DNA from: Roseicella sp. DB1501
GTDB lineage: Bacteria; Pseudomonadota; Alphaproteobacteria; Acetobacterales; Acetobacteraceae
DNA: 64,000 nt
NCBI RefSeq assembly: GCF_013112485.1
Contig: NZ_JABFHG010000006.1
Location: forward strand, 186,001-250,000
Direction of reading: 5' to 3'
Shown here: one piece after another, positions 25,890 through 35,566 of the stretch
Layout of the letters: every line of letters begins with the position of its first letter
Position numbering within the stretch: the first letter of the stretch is position 1
Notes under the pieces: model-generated
Databases searched by the model: none
Seen by the model: only the letters and a program-made list of their open reading frames with translations
What the model was told of the DNA's origin: nothing
Position numbers and translations under genes: made by a program

Positions 25890-27125
25890 CTACCCCCCGT
25901 GGCGGATGTTGCCGCTCTGGGCCGGGATGCCGGTCTGCTCGAAGCAGACCCGGGCGAAGGCGGCGACGCCCTCGCGGATCTGCTCCTTGGAGGGCAGGGC
26001 GAAGCAGAGGCGGAGCTGGGAAGCCGCCGCATCCGGCACTACCGCCCATTCCGGCCCGGGGTTGAAGGCGATCCCCGCATCCGCCGCCGGCTTCACCAGC
26101 TTGCGGACATCCACCTGCTCCGGCAGGCGCAGCCAGAGGAAGATGCCGCCCTTCGGCACGAAGCATTCGGCGGCGCTGCCGAACTCCCGCGCCACCGCCT
26201 CCAGCATGACGTCGAGCTTCTCCTTCAGCACGCCGGAGAGCGCCTCGACATGCTCGTCGAAATGCCGGGAGAAATACTCGGCCACCAGCATCTGCTCGAG
26301 CGAGGCGCTGCCGGCATCGGTCTTCAGCGCCACCAGCCGCGACAGGATCGGCCAGGGCGCGACAGCATAGGCCGAGCGCAGCGCCGGCGCGAGGGTCTTG
26401 GAGAAGCTGCCGATATGGATCACCTGCTCCGGGTCGAGCCCGTAGAGCGCCGGCGGCGACTGCGTGCCGGCCCAGACCAGGTCGGCATAGCACTCGTCCT
26501 CGAAGACCGGCACGCCATGCGCCCGGGCCAGCCGCAGCAGCGCCTCCCGCCGCTCCAGCGGCATGATGGAGCCGGTCGGGTTCTGCACCGTCGGGATGGT
26601 GTAGATGTATTTCGGCCGGACGCCCTTGGCCTTCAGCCCGTCGAGCGCGTTGCCGAGCGCGTCGGTGCGGATGCCATCGGCATCCAGCGGCATCGGCTCC
26701 ACGCTGACGCCGAGGGTCCGCAGGCGGGTGATCGCGCCGCCATAGGAGAGTTCCTCGACCAGCACCGTGTCGCCGCGCTCGAGCAGCAGGCTGTTCACCA
26801 GGTCGAGCCCCTGCAGCGAGCCGGAGGTGAGCAGCACGTCCTCCGGCGTCACCGAGATGCCGCGGTGGCGCTTCAGCTTGTCCGCCACCAGCTCGCGCAG
26901 CCCGCGATGGCCGAGCGGCCCCTGGCCGAGGTTGTAGAGGGCGAGCTTCGCCCCGTCGCGCCGCAGCAGCTCGGCGGTGCAGTCCGCCAGCCGCTCGGCG
27001 GGGATGCGCGTCGGGTCGTTGTGGCCGCCGATGAAGTTGTATTTCGGCAGGCCGGTGAAGCGCGCCGCGGCCGCGGGCACGTCCTTGCGGAAGAGCGGAG
27101 TGAAGTCGGTCGCTGTCGTGGACAT
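25890..27125 (-). CDS. PLP-dependent aminotransferase, 2-aminoadipate/MocR-domain type
   Basis: A 411-residue fold-type I class I/II aminotransferase. The PLP lysine lies in IGSFSKTLAPALR, with IPTVQNPTG and FEDECYADL upstream supplying Asn and Asp contacts. YNLGQGPLGHRGLRE matches LysN/2-aminoadipate transaminase-like proteins, which act on hydrophobic or dicarboxylic amino acids. There is no helix-turn-helix domain, so it is an enzyme and not a MocR/GntR regulator. I start at 27125 (MSTTATD); the frame continues far upstream but without similarity. It diverges from a Liv-type importer operon and may process an imported amino acid. Confidence 0.85.
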   Translation of the reverse strand: MSTTATDFTPLFRKDVPAAAARFTGLPKYNFIGGHNDPTRIPAERLADCTAELLRRDGAKLALYNLGQGPLGHRGLRELVADKLKRHRGISVTPEDVLLTSGSLQGLDLVNSLLLERGDTVLVEELSYGGAITRLRTLGVSVEPMPLDADGIRTDALGNALDGLKAKGVRPKYIYTIPTVQNPTGSIMPLERREALLRLARAHGVPVFEDECYADLVWAGTQSPPALYGLDPEQVIHIGSFSKTLAPALRSAYAVAPWPILSRLVALKTDAGSASLEQMLVAEYFSRHFDEHVEALSGVLKEKLDVMLEAVAREFGSAAECFVPKGGIFLWLRLPEQVDVRKLVKPAADAGIAFNPGPEWAVVPDAAASQLRLCFALPSKEQIREGVAAFARVCFEQTGIPAQSGNIRHGG

Positions 27126-27498
27126 GGGCGTCTGCGGTCCCTCAGGCTCGGTTCTTCTTGGGGGCGCCGCCCCTCCGCCCCACTCTGCCGAGGCGCGGGC
27201 GCGCGGGCAATCCGGGGCCCCGCCTCGCCCGCATCCCACCCCTCGCGCGCCCCACTGGGGCAGCGTTGACAACCCGGGCCTTCCCCGCAGGATAGGCGGG
27301 CACGGCGCCGCAGGAGCCGCGGCCCGAAGGGCCCGCCCGGTCCGGTCTCGGCCAGGCCGGGTGCGATGGCCGGTCCCCGCCCCAGCGAGAGCGATGCCCC
27401 GAGGCCGCGGCCGGCGGCCCGAGGGAGCGCCCCGGCGCCGTGCCAGGAAGAATGTGGCGGGCCCCGTCCAAAGCGGGGCCCGCGCCAGGAGGAACGAG
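27126..27498. promoter_or_regulatory. 373-base divergent intergenic region with candidate promoter and leader hairpin
   Basis: No gene is supported here. A consensus -35 TTGACA is at 27266-27271 on the plus strand, with a weak -10-like AGGATA 17 bases downstream (27289-27294). A perfect 10-bp hairpin (GCGGGCCCCG / CGGGGCCCGC, 7-base loop) occupies 27457-27483, 15 bases before the ATG of the binding-protein gene and just upstream of its AGGAGGAA site. Such a leader stem could protect the mRNA of this abundant periplasmic protein. Promoter activity is inferred. Confidence 0.4.
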
Positions 27499-28698
27499 AT
27501 GTCCAGGATGATCACGCGCCGGGGCTTCGCCCTCGGCGGCACCGGGCTGGCCGCCGCATCGGGCCTCGGCCTCGCCGCGCCCGCCCTCGCCCAGTCCGAG
27601 CCGATCCGCATCGGCTGGCTCGCCGCCCTGACCGGGCCGAGCTCGGCGCCGGCCATCGGCTTCAACCGAGGCGTCGTCTGGGCGGCCGAGACGATCAATG
27701 CCGCGGGCGGCATCAAGGGGCGCAAGGTGGAGATCGTCACCCGCGACACCCAGGGCGACCCGACCAAGGCGGTGAACGCGACGCAGGAGATGATCAGCCA
27801 GCTCAAGGTGCACGCCATCTGGGGGCCGACGAATTCGGGCGAGAGCCTGGCCACCACCGCCATAATGGCGCGCGGCAAGATGCCGAACATCCATCCCTGC
27901 GTGGTCAACAGCCTGATCGACCCGAAGAAGTACCCGAACGCCTTCCGCATCGCGCCGAGCAACACCCAGTGGGACGACGCGGTGCGCAACTACACGACCA
28001 AGGTCGCCAAGGCGAAGAAGGTCGCGGTCATCGGCGACACCACCGGCTACGGCGTGACGGCGGCCAATGACAGCGCCGCCGGCTTCCAGAAGGACGGCGC
28101 CGAGGTGGTCTACAAGGCCAATATCGACGCTACCCAGCCGGACATGACGCCCGACATGCTGCGCGCCCGCAATGCCGGGGCGGAGGCGATCGTGATCTGG
28201 TCGGTCTCCACCGGCATGATCGCGCGGATGCTGAACACCCGCGCCAAGATGGGCTGGGACGTGCCCTTCATCGGCCATCCCTCGCTCTCCTCCGGCGAGG
28301 TGGGGCAGCTCATCGACCGGCCGGAGAACTGGAAGAAGGTCTATGCGATCGGCTACCGGAGCTGCAGCTACGGCGCCGACGGCAAGCTGCCGCCGCGCAG
28401 CGAGGAGCTGGTGCAGAAGCTGCAGGGCAAGGTGAACCTGCAGGACACGCTGTTCTGGTGGATCGCCTGCGCGATCGACGCGGTGAACCTCGTCGCCGAC
28501 GCGGTGAAGGAGACGGGCAGCACGGCGAACGACGCCATCATCAAGCGCTGGAACGGGCTGCAGGCCTGGCCCGGCTACTACGGCGACTACAGCTACAGCG
28601 CCGAGGACCACAACGGCTATCCCGGCCAGGACGTGGTGATGTCGGATGCCAGCTCCGGCCGCAACGGCACCTTCGCCCTCGCCCCGGGCTACGGCTGA
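27499..28698 (+). CDS. Liv-type ABC transporter substrate-binding protein
   Basis: A 399-residue periplasmic binding protein of the Leu/Ile/Val (type I) family. The signal sequence carries a twin-arginine motif (TRRGFALGG, residues 6-14) and ends at ALAQ near residue 32. The start of the mature protein, IRIGWLAALTGPSSA, and INAAGGIKGRKVEIV are family hallmarks. AGGAGGAA lies just before the ATG at 27499. It leads a four-gene operon of binding protein, LivH, LivM-LivG fusion and LivF. Ligands of this family range from branched-chain amino acids to urea, amides and aromatic acids; the ligand cannot be told here. Confidence 0.88.
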   Translation: MSRMITRRGFALGGTGLAAASGLGLAAPALAQSEPIRIGWLAALTGPSSAPAIGFNRGVVWAAETINAAGGIKGRKVEIVTRDTQGDPTKAVNATQEMISQLKVHAIWGPTNSGESLATTAIMARGKMPNIHPCVVNSLIDPKKYPNAFRIAPSNTQWDDAVRNYTTKVAKAKKVAVIGDTTGYGVTAANDSAAGFQKDGAEVVYKANIDATQPDMTPDMLRARNAGAEAIVIWSVSTGMIARMLNTRAKMGWDVPFIGHPSLSSGEVGQLIDRPENWKKVYAIGYRSCSYGADGKLPPRSEELVQKLQGKVNLQDTLFWWIACAIDAVNLVADAVKETGSTANDAIIKRWNGLQAWPGYYGDYSYSAEDHNGYPGQDVVMSDASSGRNGTFALAPGYG

Positions 28699-28722
28699 TC
28701 CGGGCGCGCGGGAGGATCGCCG

Positions 28723-29580
28723 ATGCTCGCTTCCATCCTGGCCTCGGGCCTCGCCGTCGGCGCGATCTACGCGCTGATCGGCATCACCTACAACACGATG
28801 TTCGCGACCTCCCGCGTCATGAGCTTCACCGCCGGGCAGCTCGGCATGCTCGGCGGGGTGCTGGGCTCGTTCTTCGCGCTCCGCCTCGGCCTGCCCATCC
28901 TGCTGGCCCTGCCGCTGACGCTGGCCGCCTGCGCCCTGGTCGGCGTGATCACCGAATACGTCGCGGTGCGGCCGGTGCTGAAGAGCCTCGACCAGCATCT
29001 CTACGTGCTCTCCACCCTGGCGCTAGCGCTGATGATCCAGCAGGTCACGGCGCTCACCTGGAGCACCGAGCCGCAGCCCTTCCCGCGCCTGCTCGGGATC
29101 GGCGAAGGGGTGTGGGACGAGAAATACTGGCTGCCGGTGCTGGCCTGCGCCGTGACCATCATCGGCCTCGAATGGCTCTATCGCCACACGCTGGTCGGCC
29201 GCGCCTTCCTCGCCGTCGCCGAGGATAATTTCGCCGCCCGCGCGCTCGGCCTGCCGGAGCGGAACCTGCGCATCGCCAGCTACGCCCTGGCCGGGGCGAT
29301 CGGCGCCCTGGCGGGCTTCGCCGGCGGGCAGCTGCTGCTCGCCTTCTTCGCCAACGGGCCGCTGCTGAACTTCTACGGCTTCGTGCCGGTCGCGCTCGGC
29401 GGCCTCGGCAACAACCGCGGCGCGGTCATCGGCGGCATCCTGCTCGGCCTGTTCCAGCAGGCGGCGAATTTCATGGTGGGCGGCATCTTCTCCTCGGTCG
29501 CGGTCTTCGCCCTCTTCATCATCGTCCTGCTGGCGGCGCCGCAGGGCATGTTCGGCGCCCCCGCGGCGCGGAGGGTGTGA
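28723..29580 (+). CDS. livH: branched-chain amino acid-type ABC transporter permease (LivH)
   Basis: A 285-residue inner-membrane permease with about eight hydrophobic segments. It opens with LASGLAVGAIYALIGITYNT, the usual LivH N terminus. The conserved coupling region reads VAEDNFAARALGL, and GGLGNNRGAVIGGILLG is the typical late motif. It pairs with the permease half of the next gene. GGAGGATC precedes the ATG. The stop overlaps the start of the fusion gene by one base (TGATG), so translation is coupled. Confidence 0.88.
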   Translation: MLASILASGLAVGAIYALIGITYNTMFATSRVMSFTAGQLGMLGGVLGSFFALRLGLPILLALPLTLAACALVGVITEYVAVRPVLKSLDQHLYVLSTLALALMIQQVTALTWSTEPQPFPRLLGIGEGVWDEKYWLPVLACAVTIIGLEWLYRHTLVGRAFLAVAEDNFAARALGLPERNLRIASYALAGAIGALAGFAGGQLLLAFFANGPLLNFYGFVPVALGGLGNNRGAVIGGILLGLFQQAANFMVGGIFSSVAVFALFIIVLLAAPQGMFGAPAARRV

Positions 29581-31368
29581 TGGCGGCGATCCACGAGGCC
29601 GCACCGACGGCGGCCGCCGGCGCGATGCCGGCACGGCCGGGACTGCTCCCGCAGCTCTGGCCCTTCGCCGCGCTGCTCGCCCTCGCCCTGCTGCTGCCGC
29701 TGACCGGCAACGAGTACTGGGCGCTGATCGCGACCCGGGCCTGCATCTACTGGGTGCTGGTCTCCGGCCTCAACCTCATCGTCGGCTTTGCCGGGCAGCT
29801 CGCCATCGGCTATGTCTCGCTGCTGACGGTGGGCGCCTACACCGCCAGCGTGCTCGCGGCCGGCAACCTGCTGGAGCCGCTGCATCCGGCGCTCGCCCTG
29901 GCCGCGGCGGCGGCGCTCGGCGCCGTCTTCGGCGTGGTGGTCGGCCTGCCGGCGCTGCGGCTGCGCACCTTCTACTTCGCCATGACGACGCTCGGCTTCG
30001 CCACCATCGTCACCCAGGTGGCACTGGCCTGGCAGGACGTGACCGGCGGCGGCATCGGCATCACCGGCCCCAGCCTGCCCGCCCCCTTCGACACCGCCTG
30101 GGGCTTCTACTACCTGTGCCTGGCGCTCGCCGCGCTCTGCACCTGGATCACCGGCAACGTCGCGCGCAGCCGCTTCGGTCGCGCCCTGGTCACCACGCGG
30201 GATGCCGAGGTGGCGGCGGAGGCGAGCGGCATCGCCAAGCCGCGGCTGCTGATCCTCGTCTTCCTCCTGGCCGGGGCGCTGGCGGGCTTCGCCGGCGGGC
30301 TCTTCGCCACGCTGCAGACCTACATCACGCCCGACGCCTTCACCTTCGACCTCTCGCTGCTCTTCTTCATCGCGGTGCTGATCGGCGGCCGCGGCTCCAT
30401 CCTCGGGCCGCTGCTCGGCACCCTGCTGCTGACCCTGCTGCCGGAGGTGGCGGCACCGCTCGCCGCCTGGTCGACCTTCCTCTATGCGGCGCTGCTGCTG
30501 GTGATCGTGCTGGCCATCCCGGGCGGCATCGCCTCGCTCATCGATGCGCGCAACCGGCGCAAGCTGCCGGAGAACCGGGCGGTGATCCCCCGGCCGGAGC
30601 TGCTGCCCGCCCTGCTCGGGCAGCAGCCCAAGCATGCCGGCCTCACGCTCCGCGACATCGTGCTGTCCTTCGGCGGCGTCCGCGCCATCGACGGTCTCGA
30701 CCTCGATCTCCGCCCCGGCGAGGTGCACGGGCTGATCGGGCCGAACGGCAGCGGCAAGACGACGACGCTCAACGTCATCTCCGGCTACTACCGGCCGGAG
30801 ACCGGCGCCATGACCTGCGATGGCGGTCCGCTGCCCGCCGGCGACGCGGTCGGCCGCGCCGCGCGCGGCATCGCCCGCACCTTCCAGACGCCGCGGGTGG
30901 TCGGCGAGGCCTCGGTGATCGAGAACGTCATGGTCGGCGCCACCATCGAGGGCCGCACCGGCTTCCTCGAGGCGCTGCTCTCCCTGCCGCGGCAGCGGCG
31001 GGAGGAGCGGATGCTCGAGGACCGGGCCCGGCAGGCGCTGCAGGCCGTCGGCCTCGGGGCGCTGGCCGATATCCGCGCCGACCGGCTGCAGCACAGCGAG
31101 CTCCGCTTCATGGAGATCGCCCGCGCCCTGATGCTGCGCCCGGCCTTCCTGATGCTGGACGAGCCGGCCGCCGGCCTCTCGACCGACGAGATCAAGCGGC
31201 TCGACCAGCTCATCCGCGGCGTCAGCCGCCAGGGCATCGGCGTGCTGCTGGTCGAGCACCATGCCGACCTGATCTTCGAGATCTGCGACCGGATCACCGT
31301 GCTCAACCTGGGCAAGGTGCTGGCCGCCGGCACCCCGGAGGAAATCCGCAGCCACAAGGAGGTGGTCA

Positions 31369-31388
<20 letters not shown>
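29580..31388 (+). CDS. LivM-LivG fusion: ABC permease and ATPase in one protein
   Basis: A 602-residue two-domain protein. Residues 1-320 form a LivM permease (SGLNLIVGFAGQLAIGY and FGRALVTTRDAEVAAEASG). Residues about 345-602 form a LivG ATPase with Walker A GPNGSGKTTTLN, Walker B AFLMLDEPAAGLS and the switch His in LLVEHHADL. The ABC signature, normally LSGGQ or LSYGQ, reads LQHSE in DRLQHSELRFMEIARAL, a marked departure at the helix that contacts the partner ATP. LivF, encoded next, has a canonical signature, so the ATPase dimer would be asymmetric. A GTG at 29577 is an alternative start one codon earlier. Confidence 0.87.
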
Positions 31389-32154
<766 letters not shown>

Positions 32155-32155
32155 T

Positions 32156-32200
32156 ACGGCGCCGGCTACCAGCAGACCAGCAACTGGTAGCCGGCGCCGT
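32156..32200. terminator. 17-bp perfect inverted repeat, bidirectional terminator candidate
   Basis: ACGGCGCCGGCTACCAG (32156-32172) and its exact complement CTGGTAGCCGGCGCCGT (32184-32200) flank an 11-base spacer. The structure begins one base after the livF stop and covers the stop and last ten or so codons of the convergent metallo-hydrolase gene. It is the longest perfect stem I found in the window. It would end both transcripts, and it also constrains the C-terminal codons of the hydrolase. Confidence 0.65.
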
Positions 32201-33029
32201 CCCGCACCACGCGGCCGGCGCTCGGCCCCGCGAAATGCGTGCCGACCACCAGCACCGGCCGCCCCGCCAGCCCGCCGAAGATGGCGTGGCGCGTCGCCTC
32301 GGCCTGGCGCGGGTCGCTGTCGGCGGTCGAACTCCACTCCGGCCGGGCGAGCTGGCAGGGATGGTGCGCGATGTCGCCGGTGATCAGCGCCTCCTCCCCG
32401 GCGGACTGGATCAGCACGCTGACATGCCCCGGCGTGTGGCCGAAGCTCGGCACCAGCCGCACCTCCTCGCAGAGGCGGTGATCCGCCTCTACCAGCTCGG
32501 CGAGGCCGGCATCGAGGATGGGCTGCACGGAATCCGCGAAGACGGCGCGCTGGCTGTCATCCCCCGCCTCCGGCCGCGACCAGTGCTCGAATTCCCGCCG
32601 GCCGAAGATGTAGCGCGCCCGCGGGAAGCTCGGCACCCAGCGCCCGTCCAGCAGCCGCGTGTTCCACCCCACATGGTCCACGTGCAGATGGGTGCAGAGC
32701 ACGGTGTCGATGCTCTCCACCGGATAGCCGGCCTCGACCAGGTCGGCGAGGAAGCGTCCCTGCCGGCCGTTCCAGTGCGGGATCCTGCGGCCCTGCTTGT
32801 CGTTGCCGAGGCAGGTATCGACCAGGATGCGCCGGCCCGCCGGCGTCTCGATGATGAGGGCATGGATGCTGAGGCGCAGCCGCCCCGCCTCGTCGGCGAA
32901 ATGCGGCGCCAGCCAGGGGATGCCGCGCACCGCCTCCGGCGTCGCCTGCGGCAGCAGGAAGCGGCTGCCGCCGGCCATTTCCAGCTCCACGACCTTGGTG
33001 ATCGTGACCCCGCCTATCGTCCAGCGCAT
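32166..33029 (-). CDS. MBL-fold metallo-hydrolase
   Basis: A 287-residue metallo-beta-lactamase-fold hydrolase. The zinc motif HLHVDH is at residues 114-119 (H114, H116, D118, H119). A third-ligand region GHTPGH and the metal-bridging Asp in ITGDIAHH follow, and a late His in VVGTHF completes the site. The family includes lactonases (AHL and other lactones), glyoxalase II and phosphodiesterase-type enzymes. It begins 5 bases after the stop of a serine hydrolase gene, as the last gene of a three-gene minus-strand operon with an LLM flavoenzyme. A lactone or ester breakdown role is plausible but unproven. Confidence 0.85.
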   Translation of the reverse strand: MRWTIGGVTITKVVELEMAGGSRFLLPQATPEAVRGIPWLAPHFADEAGRLRLSIHALIIETPAGRRILVDTCLGNDKQGRRIPHWNGRQGRFLADLVEAGYPVESIDTVLCTHLHVDHVGWNTRLLDGRWVPSFPRARYIFGRREFEHWSRPEAGDDSQRAVFADSVQPILDAGLAELVEADHRLCEEVRLVPSFGHTPGHVSVLIQSAGEEALITGDIAHHPCQLARPEWSSTADSDPRQAEATRHAIFGGLAGRPVLVVGTHFAGPSAGRVVRDGAGYQLLVCW

Positions 33030-33034
33030 GCCGC

Positions 33035-34207
33035 TCAATCCACGATCGCCGCATAGACCATGTCGCGCATCAGGCCGCGGTAGTATTCCCGCTGACCCGG
33101 CCCCTGCATCATGAAGACGGCGAAGAGCCGCTCCGCCGGATCGACCCAGAAGGTCGTGCCGGCCAGCCCGCTCCAGTAATAGAGGCCGACCGAGCCGGGC
33201 GTCACCGCCAGGCCGCGGTCGCGCCGCACGGCGAAGCCGAGGCCGAAGCCGAAGCCCGGCGGCAGCAGGTCGGGGTTGCCCGGGATGGCGCCGAGATGGT
33301 CGGCGGTCATCAGCTCGATGGTCTTGCGGGACAGCAGCCGCCCGCCCTCGGCCGCGCCGCCGGCCGCCAGCATCTGCAGGAAGCGGGCATAGTCGGCGCT
33401 GGTCGAGACCATGCCGCCGCCTCCGGATTCGAATTGCGGCGCCTCGCGCACCTCGAGCAGGGCGACCTCGGCGCCGCTTTCCGGGTCGCGCGCGAAGCCG
33501 CCGGCGAGGCGGTCCTGCTTGCCCGTCGGCACATGGAAGCCGGTATCGACCATGCCGAGCGGCGCGCAGATGCGCTCGGTCAGGAAGGCGCCGAGGGATT
33601 GCCCGGCCACCACCTCGATCAGCCGGCCGAGCACATCGGTCGAGCGGCTGTACTCCCAGCGCGTGCCGGGCTGATGCAGCAGGGGCAGGGTGGCGAGCGT
33701 CGCCACTTGGTCGGCATTGCTCTGCGCCCGGCGGGCGACCCGCGCCGCCGCATAGGCCTGATGGACCGGCCCGGTGCCGAGGAATTCGTAGGTGAGGCCG
33801 GAGGTGTGGCGCAGCAGGTCCTGGATGGTGACCGGCGCCGCGGCCGGCACCGTGCCGCCGCCGGGCGCCGCCACGCGCAGCCCGGCGAGATCGGGCAGGT
33901 AGCGGCTGACCGGCTCGCCGAGCTGCAGCCGTCCCTCCTCCATCAGCATCATGACGCCGACCGAGACCAGCGGCTTGGTCATGGAATAGATGCGGAAGAT
34001 CGCATCCGTCCGCATCGGGTCCTCCGCGGCCGGGTCCCGCCGGCCATGGGCCCGGTGCCAGGCGATACGGCCCTGCCGCCCGACCAGCACCACCGCGCCC
34101 GGCAGGTGGCCGGCAGCGACGCGCTCCTCCAGCACCGCGCCCAGCCGCTCCAGCCGGGCCGTCGAGAGGCCGACCTCCTCCGGCCGTGCCGTCGGCAGCG
34201 GGTTCAT
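33035..34207 (-). CDS. serine hydrolase, class C beta-lactamase/family VIII esterase type
   Basis: A 390-residue enzyme with the beta-lactamase/DD-peptidase fold. The nucleophile motif S-x-x-K is Ser75 to Lys78 (SMTK), and Tyr186 in WEYSRSTDVLGRL occupies the general-base position. No signal peptide is evident, which argues for a cytoplasmic family VIII carboxylesterase and against a periplasmic penicillin-binding protein. Its start overlaps the stop of the LLM gene (ATGA), and the MBL gene follows 5 bases after its stop. The trio could hydrolyse and oxidise an ester or lactone. Confidence 0.85.
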   Translation of the reverse strand: MNPLPTARPEEVGLSTARLERLGAVLEERVAAGHLPGAVVLVGRQGRIAWHRAHGRRDPAAEDPMRTDAIFRIYSMTKPLVSVGVMMLMEEGRLQLGEPVSRYLPDLAGLRVAAPGGGTVPAAAPVTIQDLLRHTSGLTYEFLGTGPVHQAYAAARVARRAQSNADQVATLATLPLLHQPGTRWEYSRSTDVLGRLIEVVAGQSLGAFLTERICAPLGMVDTGFHVPTGKQDRLAGGFARDPESGAEVALLEVREAPQFESGGGGMVSTSADYARFLQMLAAGGAAEGGRLLSRKTIELMTADHLGAIPGNPDLLPPGFGFGLGFAVRRDRGLAVTPGSVGLYYWSGLAGTTFWVDPAERLFAVFMMQGPGQREYYRGLMRDMVYAAIVD

Positions 34208-35397
34208 TCCGCCGCCGCCCGCACCGCATTCGGCCCGAAGCGCTCGCGGAAGGGCTCGGTGTCGATCTCCTCCAACTCGATCTCGCCCGCCAGCACCCGG
34301 CGCTTCCAGTCCTGGTGCGCCGGCTCGCGGGCATGGAATTCCGGCATCACCTCGCGGGCGAAGAGCTCCAGGCTTTCGCTAATATGCTCATGCGTGTTCT
34401 TGCCGGCCTGATTGAGCAGGATCACCTGGTCGATGTTCGAGGCCTCGAATTTCCTGAGCTTGCGCCGCAGCGTCTCGGGCGAGCCGATCAGCCCGCCCGA
34501 GAGGGCACGTTGCAGCGCCTCGGGGTTGGCGCGCTTCCAGGCCTCGTACTCCTCCCAGAGGCTGACCGTGCCGGGCCTCGCCCGCTCCCGCCCCTTGGCG
34601 GCGTTGTAGTAGCGCAGCGCGAACTGGAAGAAGGTGACGCCATCGGCGCGGCGCCGCGCCTCCTCATCCGTCTCGGCGCACATGAAGTAGCTGACGATGG
34701 CGATGTTCGGGTTGGTCTCGTATTCCGCCAGCTTCTCCTGCCGCTTGACGAAGCTGTTGTAGTAGGCGTGCACCCAGGCATGCGCCGCATCGGCCGAGAG
34801 GAACTGGAAGCCGAGCGCCCCCATGCCGCGGCGGCCCGCCATCTCGATCGTCTCGAGCTGCGAGCAGGCGACCCAGAGCGGCGGGTGCGGCCGCTGCAGC
34901 GGCTTGGGCAGCACGTTGCGCAGCGGGAACTTGAAATAGGGGCCGTCGTATTCCCAGCCCTCCTGCGTGAACATCGGCAGGACGCAGCGCACCGCATCCT
35001 CCCAGACCGCGCGCTTCTCCTCCATGCTGCGGTCGAAGGGGCCGAGCTCGGTGATGCTGGCGCCCTCGCCGAGGCCGAGTTCGACCCGGCCGTCGCTCAG
35101 CAGGTCGAGGCAGGCGACGCGCTCGGCGACCCGGGCGGGATGGTTGGTGGTGAGCTGGATGATGCCATGGCCGAGGCGGATCCGCTTGGTCCGCTGGCTG
35201 GCGGCGCCGAGGAAGACCTCCGGCGCCGGGGAGTGCGAATACTCCTCGAGGAAATGGTGCTCCACCTCCCAGGCGTAGTCGTAGCCGAGCCGGTCCGCCA
35301 GCTCGAGCTGCGACAGCGCGTCGTGGTACAGGTCTCGCTCGCTGCGCGGCCCCCAGGGCTTGGGCAGTTGCAGCTCGTAGAAGACGCCGAATTTCAT
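34204..35397 (-). CDS. LLM class flavin-dependent oxidoreductase
   Basis: A 397-residue luciferase-like TIM-barrel protein that uses reduced FMN or F420-type flavin. MKFGVFYELQLP at the N terminus, the VEHHFLEEYSHSPAPEVFLG segment (about residues 46-65) and RVELGLGEGAS are characteristic of bacterial-luciferase-related monooxygenases. A C-terminal stretch (ETLRRKLRKFEASNIDQVILL) is also typical. It is the first gene of the LLM/serine hydrolase/MBL operon and diverges from eutB. A flavin reductase partner is not adjacent, although an FMN reductase gene occurs near the start of the window. Confidence 0.87.
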   Translation of the reverse strand: MKFGVFYELQLPKPWGPRSERDLYHDALSQLELADRLGYDYAWEVEHHFLEEYSHSPAPEVFLGAASQRTKRIRLGHGIIQLTTNHPARVAERVACLDLLSDGRVELGLGEGASITELGPFDRSMEEKRAVWEDAVRCVLPMFTQEGWEYDGPYFKFPLRNVLPKPLQRPHPPLWVACSQLETIEMAGRRGMGALGFQFLSADAAHAWVHAYYNSFVKRQEKLAEYETNPNIAIVSYFMCAETDEEARRRADGVTFFQFALRYYNAAKGRERARPGTVSLWEEYEAWKRANPEALQRALSGGLIGSPETLRRKLRKFEASNIDQVILLNQAGKNTHEHISESLELFAREVMPEFHAREPAHQDWKRRVLAGEIELEEIDTEPFRERFGPNAVRAAAE

Positions 35398-35422
35398 GCG
35401 CGTTCCCTCCAGGGCGGACAGC

Positions 35423-35447
35423 CCTTGCCGGGCCCTTCCCGGCAAGG
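35423..35447. promoter_or_regulatory. hairpin in the LLM/eutB divergent region
   Basis: A perfect 10-bp stem (CCTTGCCGGG / CCCGGCAAGG) with a 5-base loop lies 26 bases upstream of the LLM start in the 169-base divergent gap. It would fall in the leader of the LLM transcript, or could be a protein-binding site. No canonical promoter hexamers were recognised. Confidence 0.35.
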
Positions 35448-35566
35448 CTGGTCCCGCCCGGCCCGCAGCGTCAAGCCGCATGGACCTGCCGCCCTGCTTG
35501 GCGTCACCGGGGGCGCCCTCCCCGCAGCGGGGAAATCCGCGTAAAGGAGAGGGGCAGGAGGGTCCC

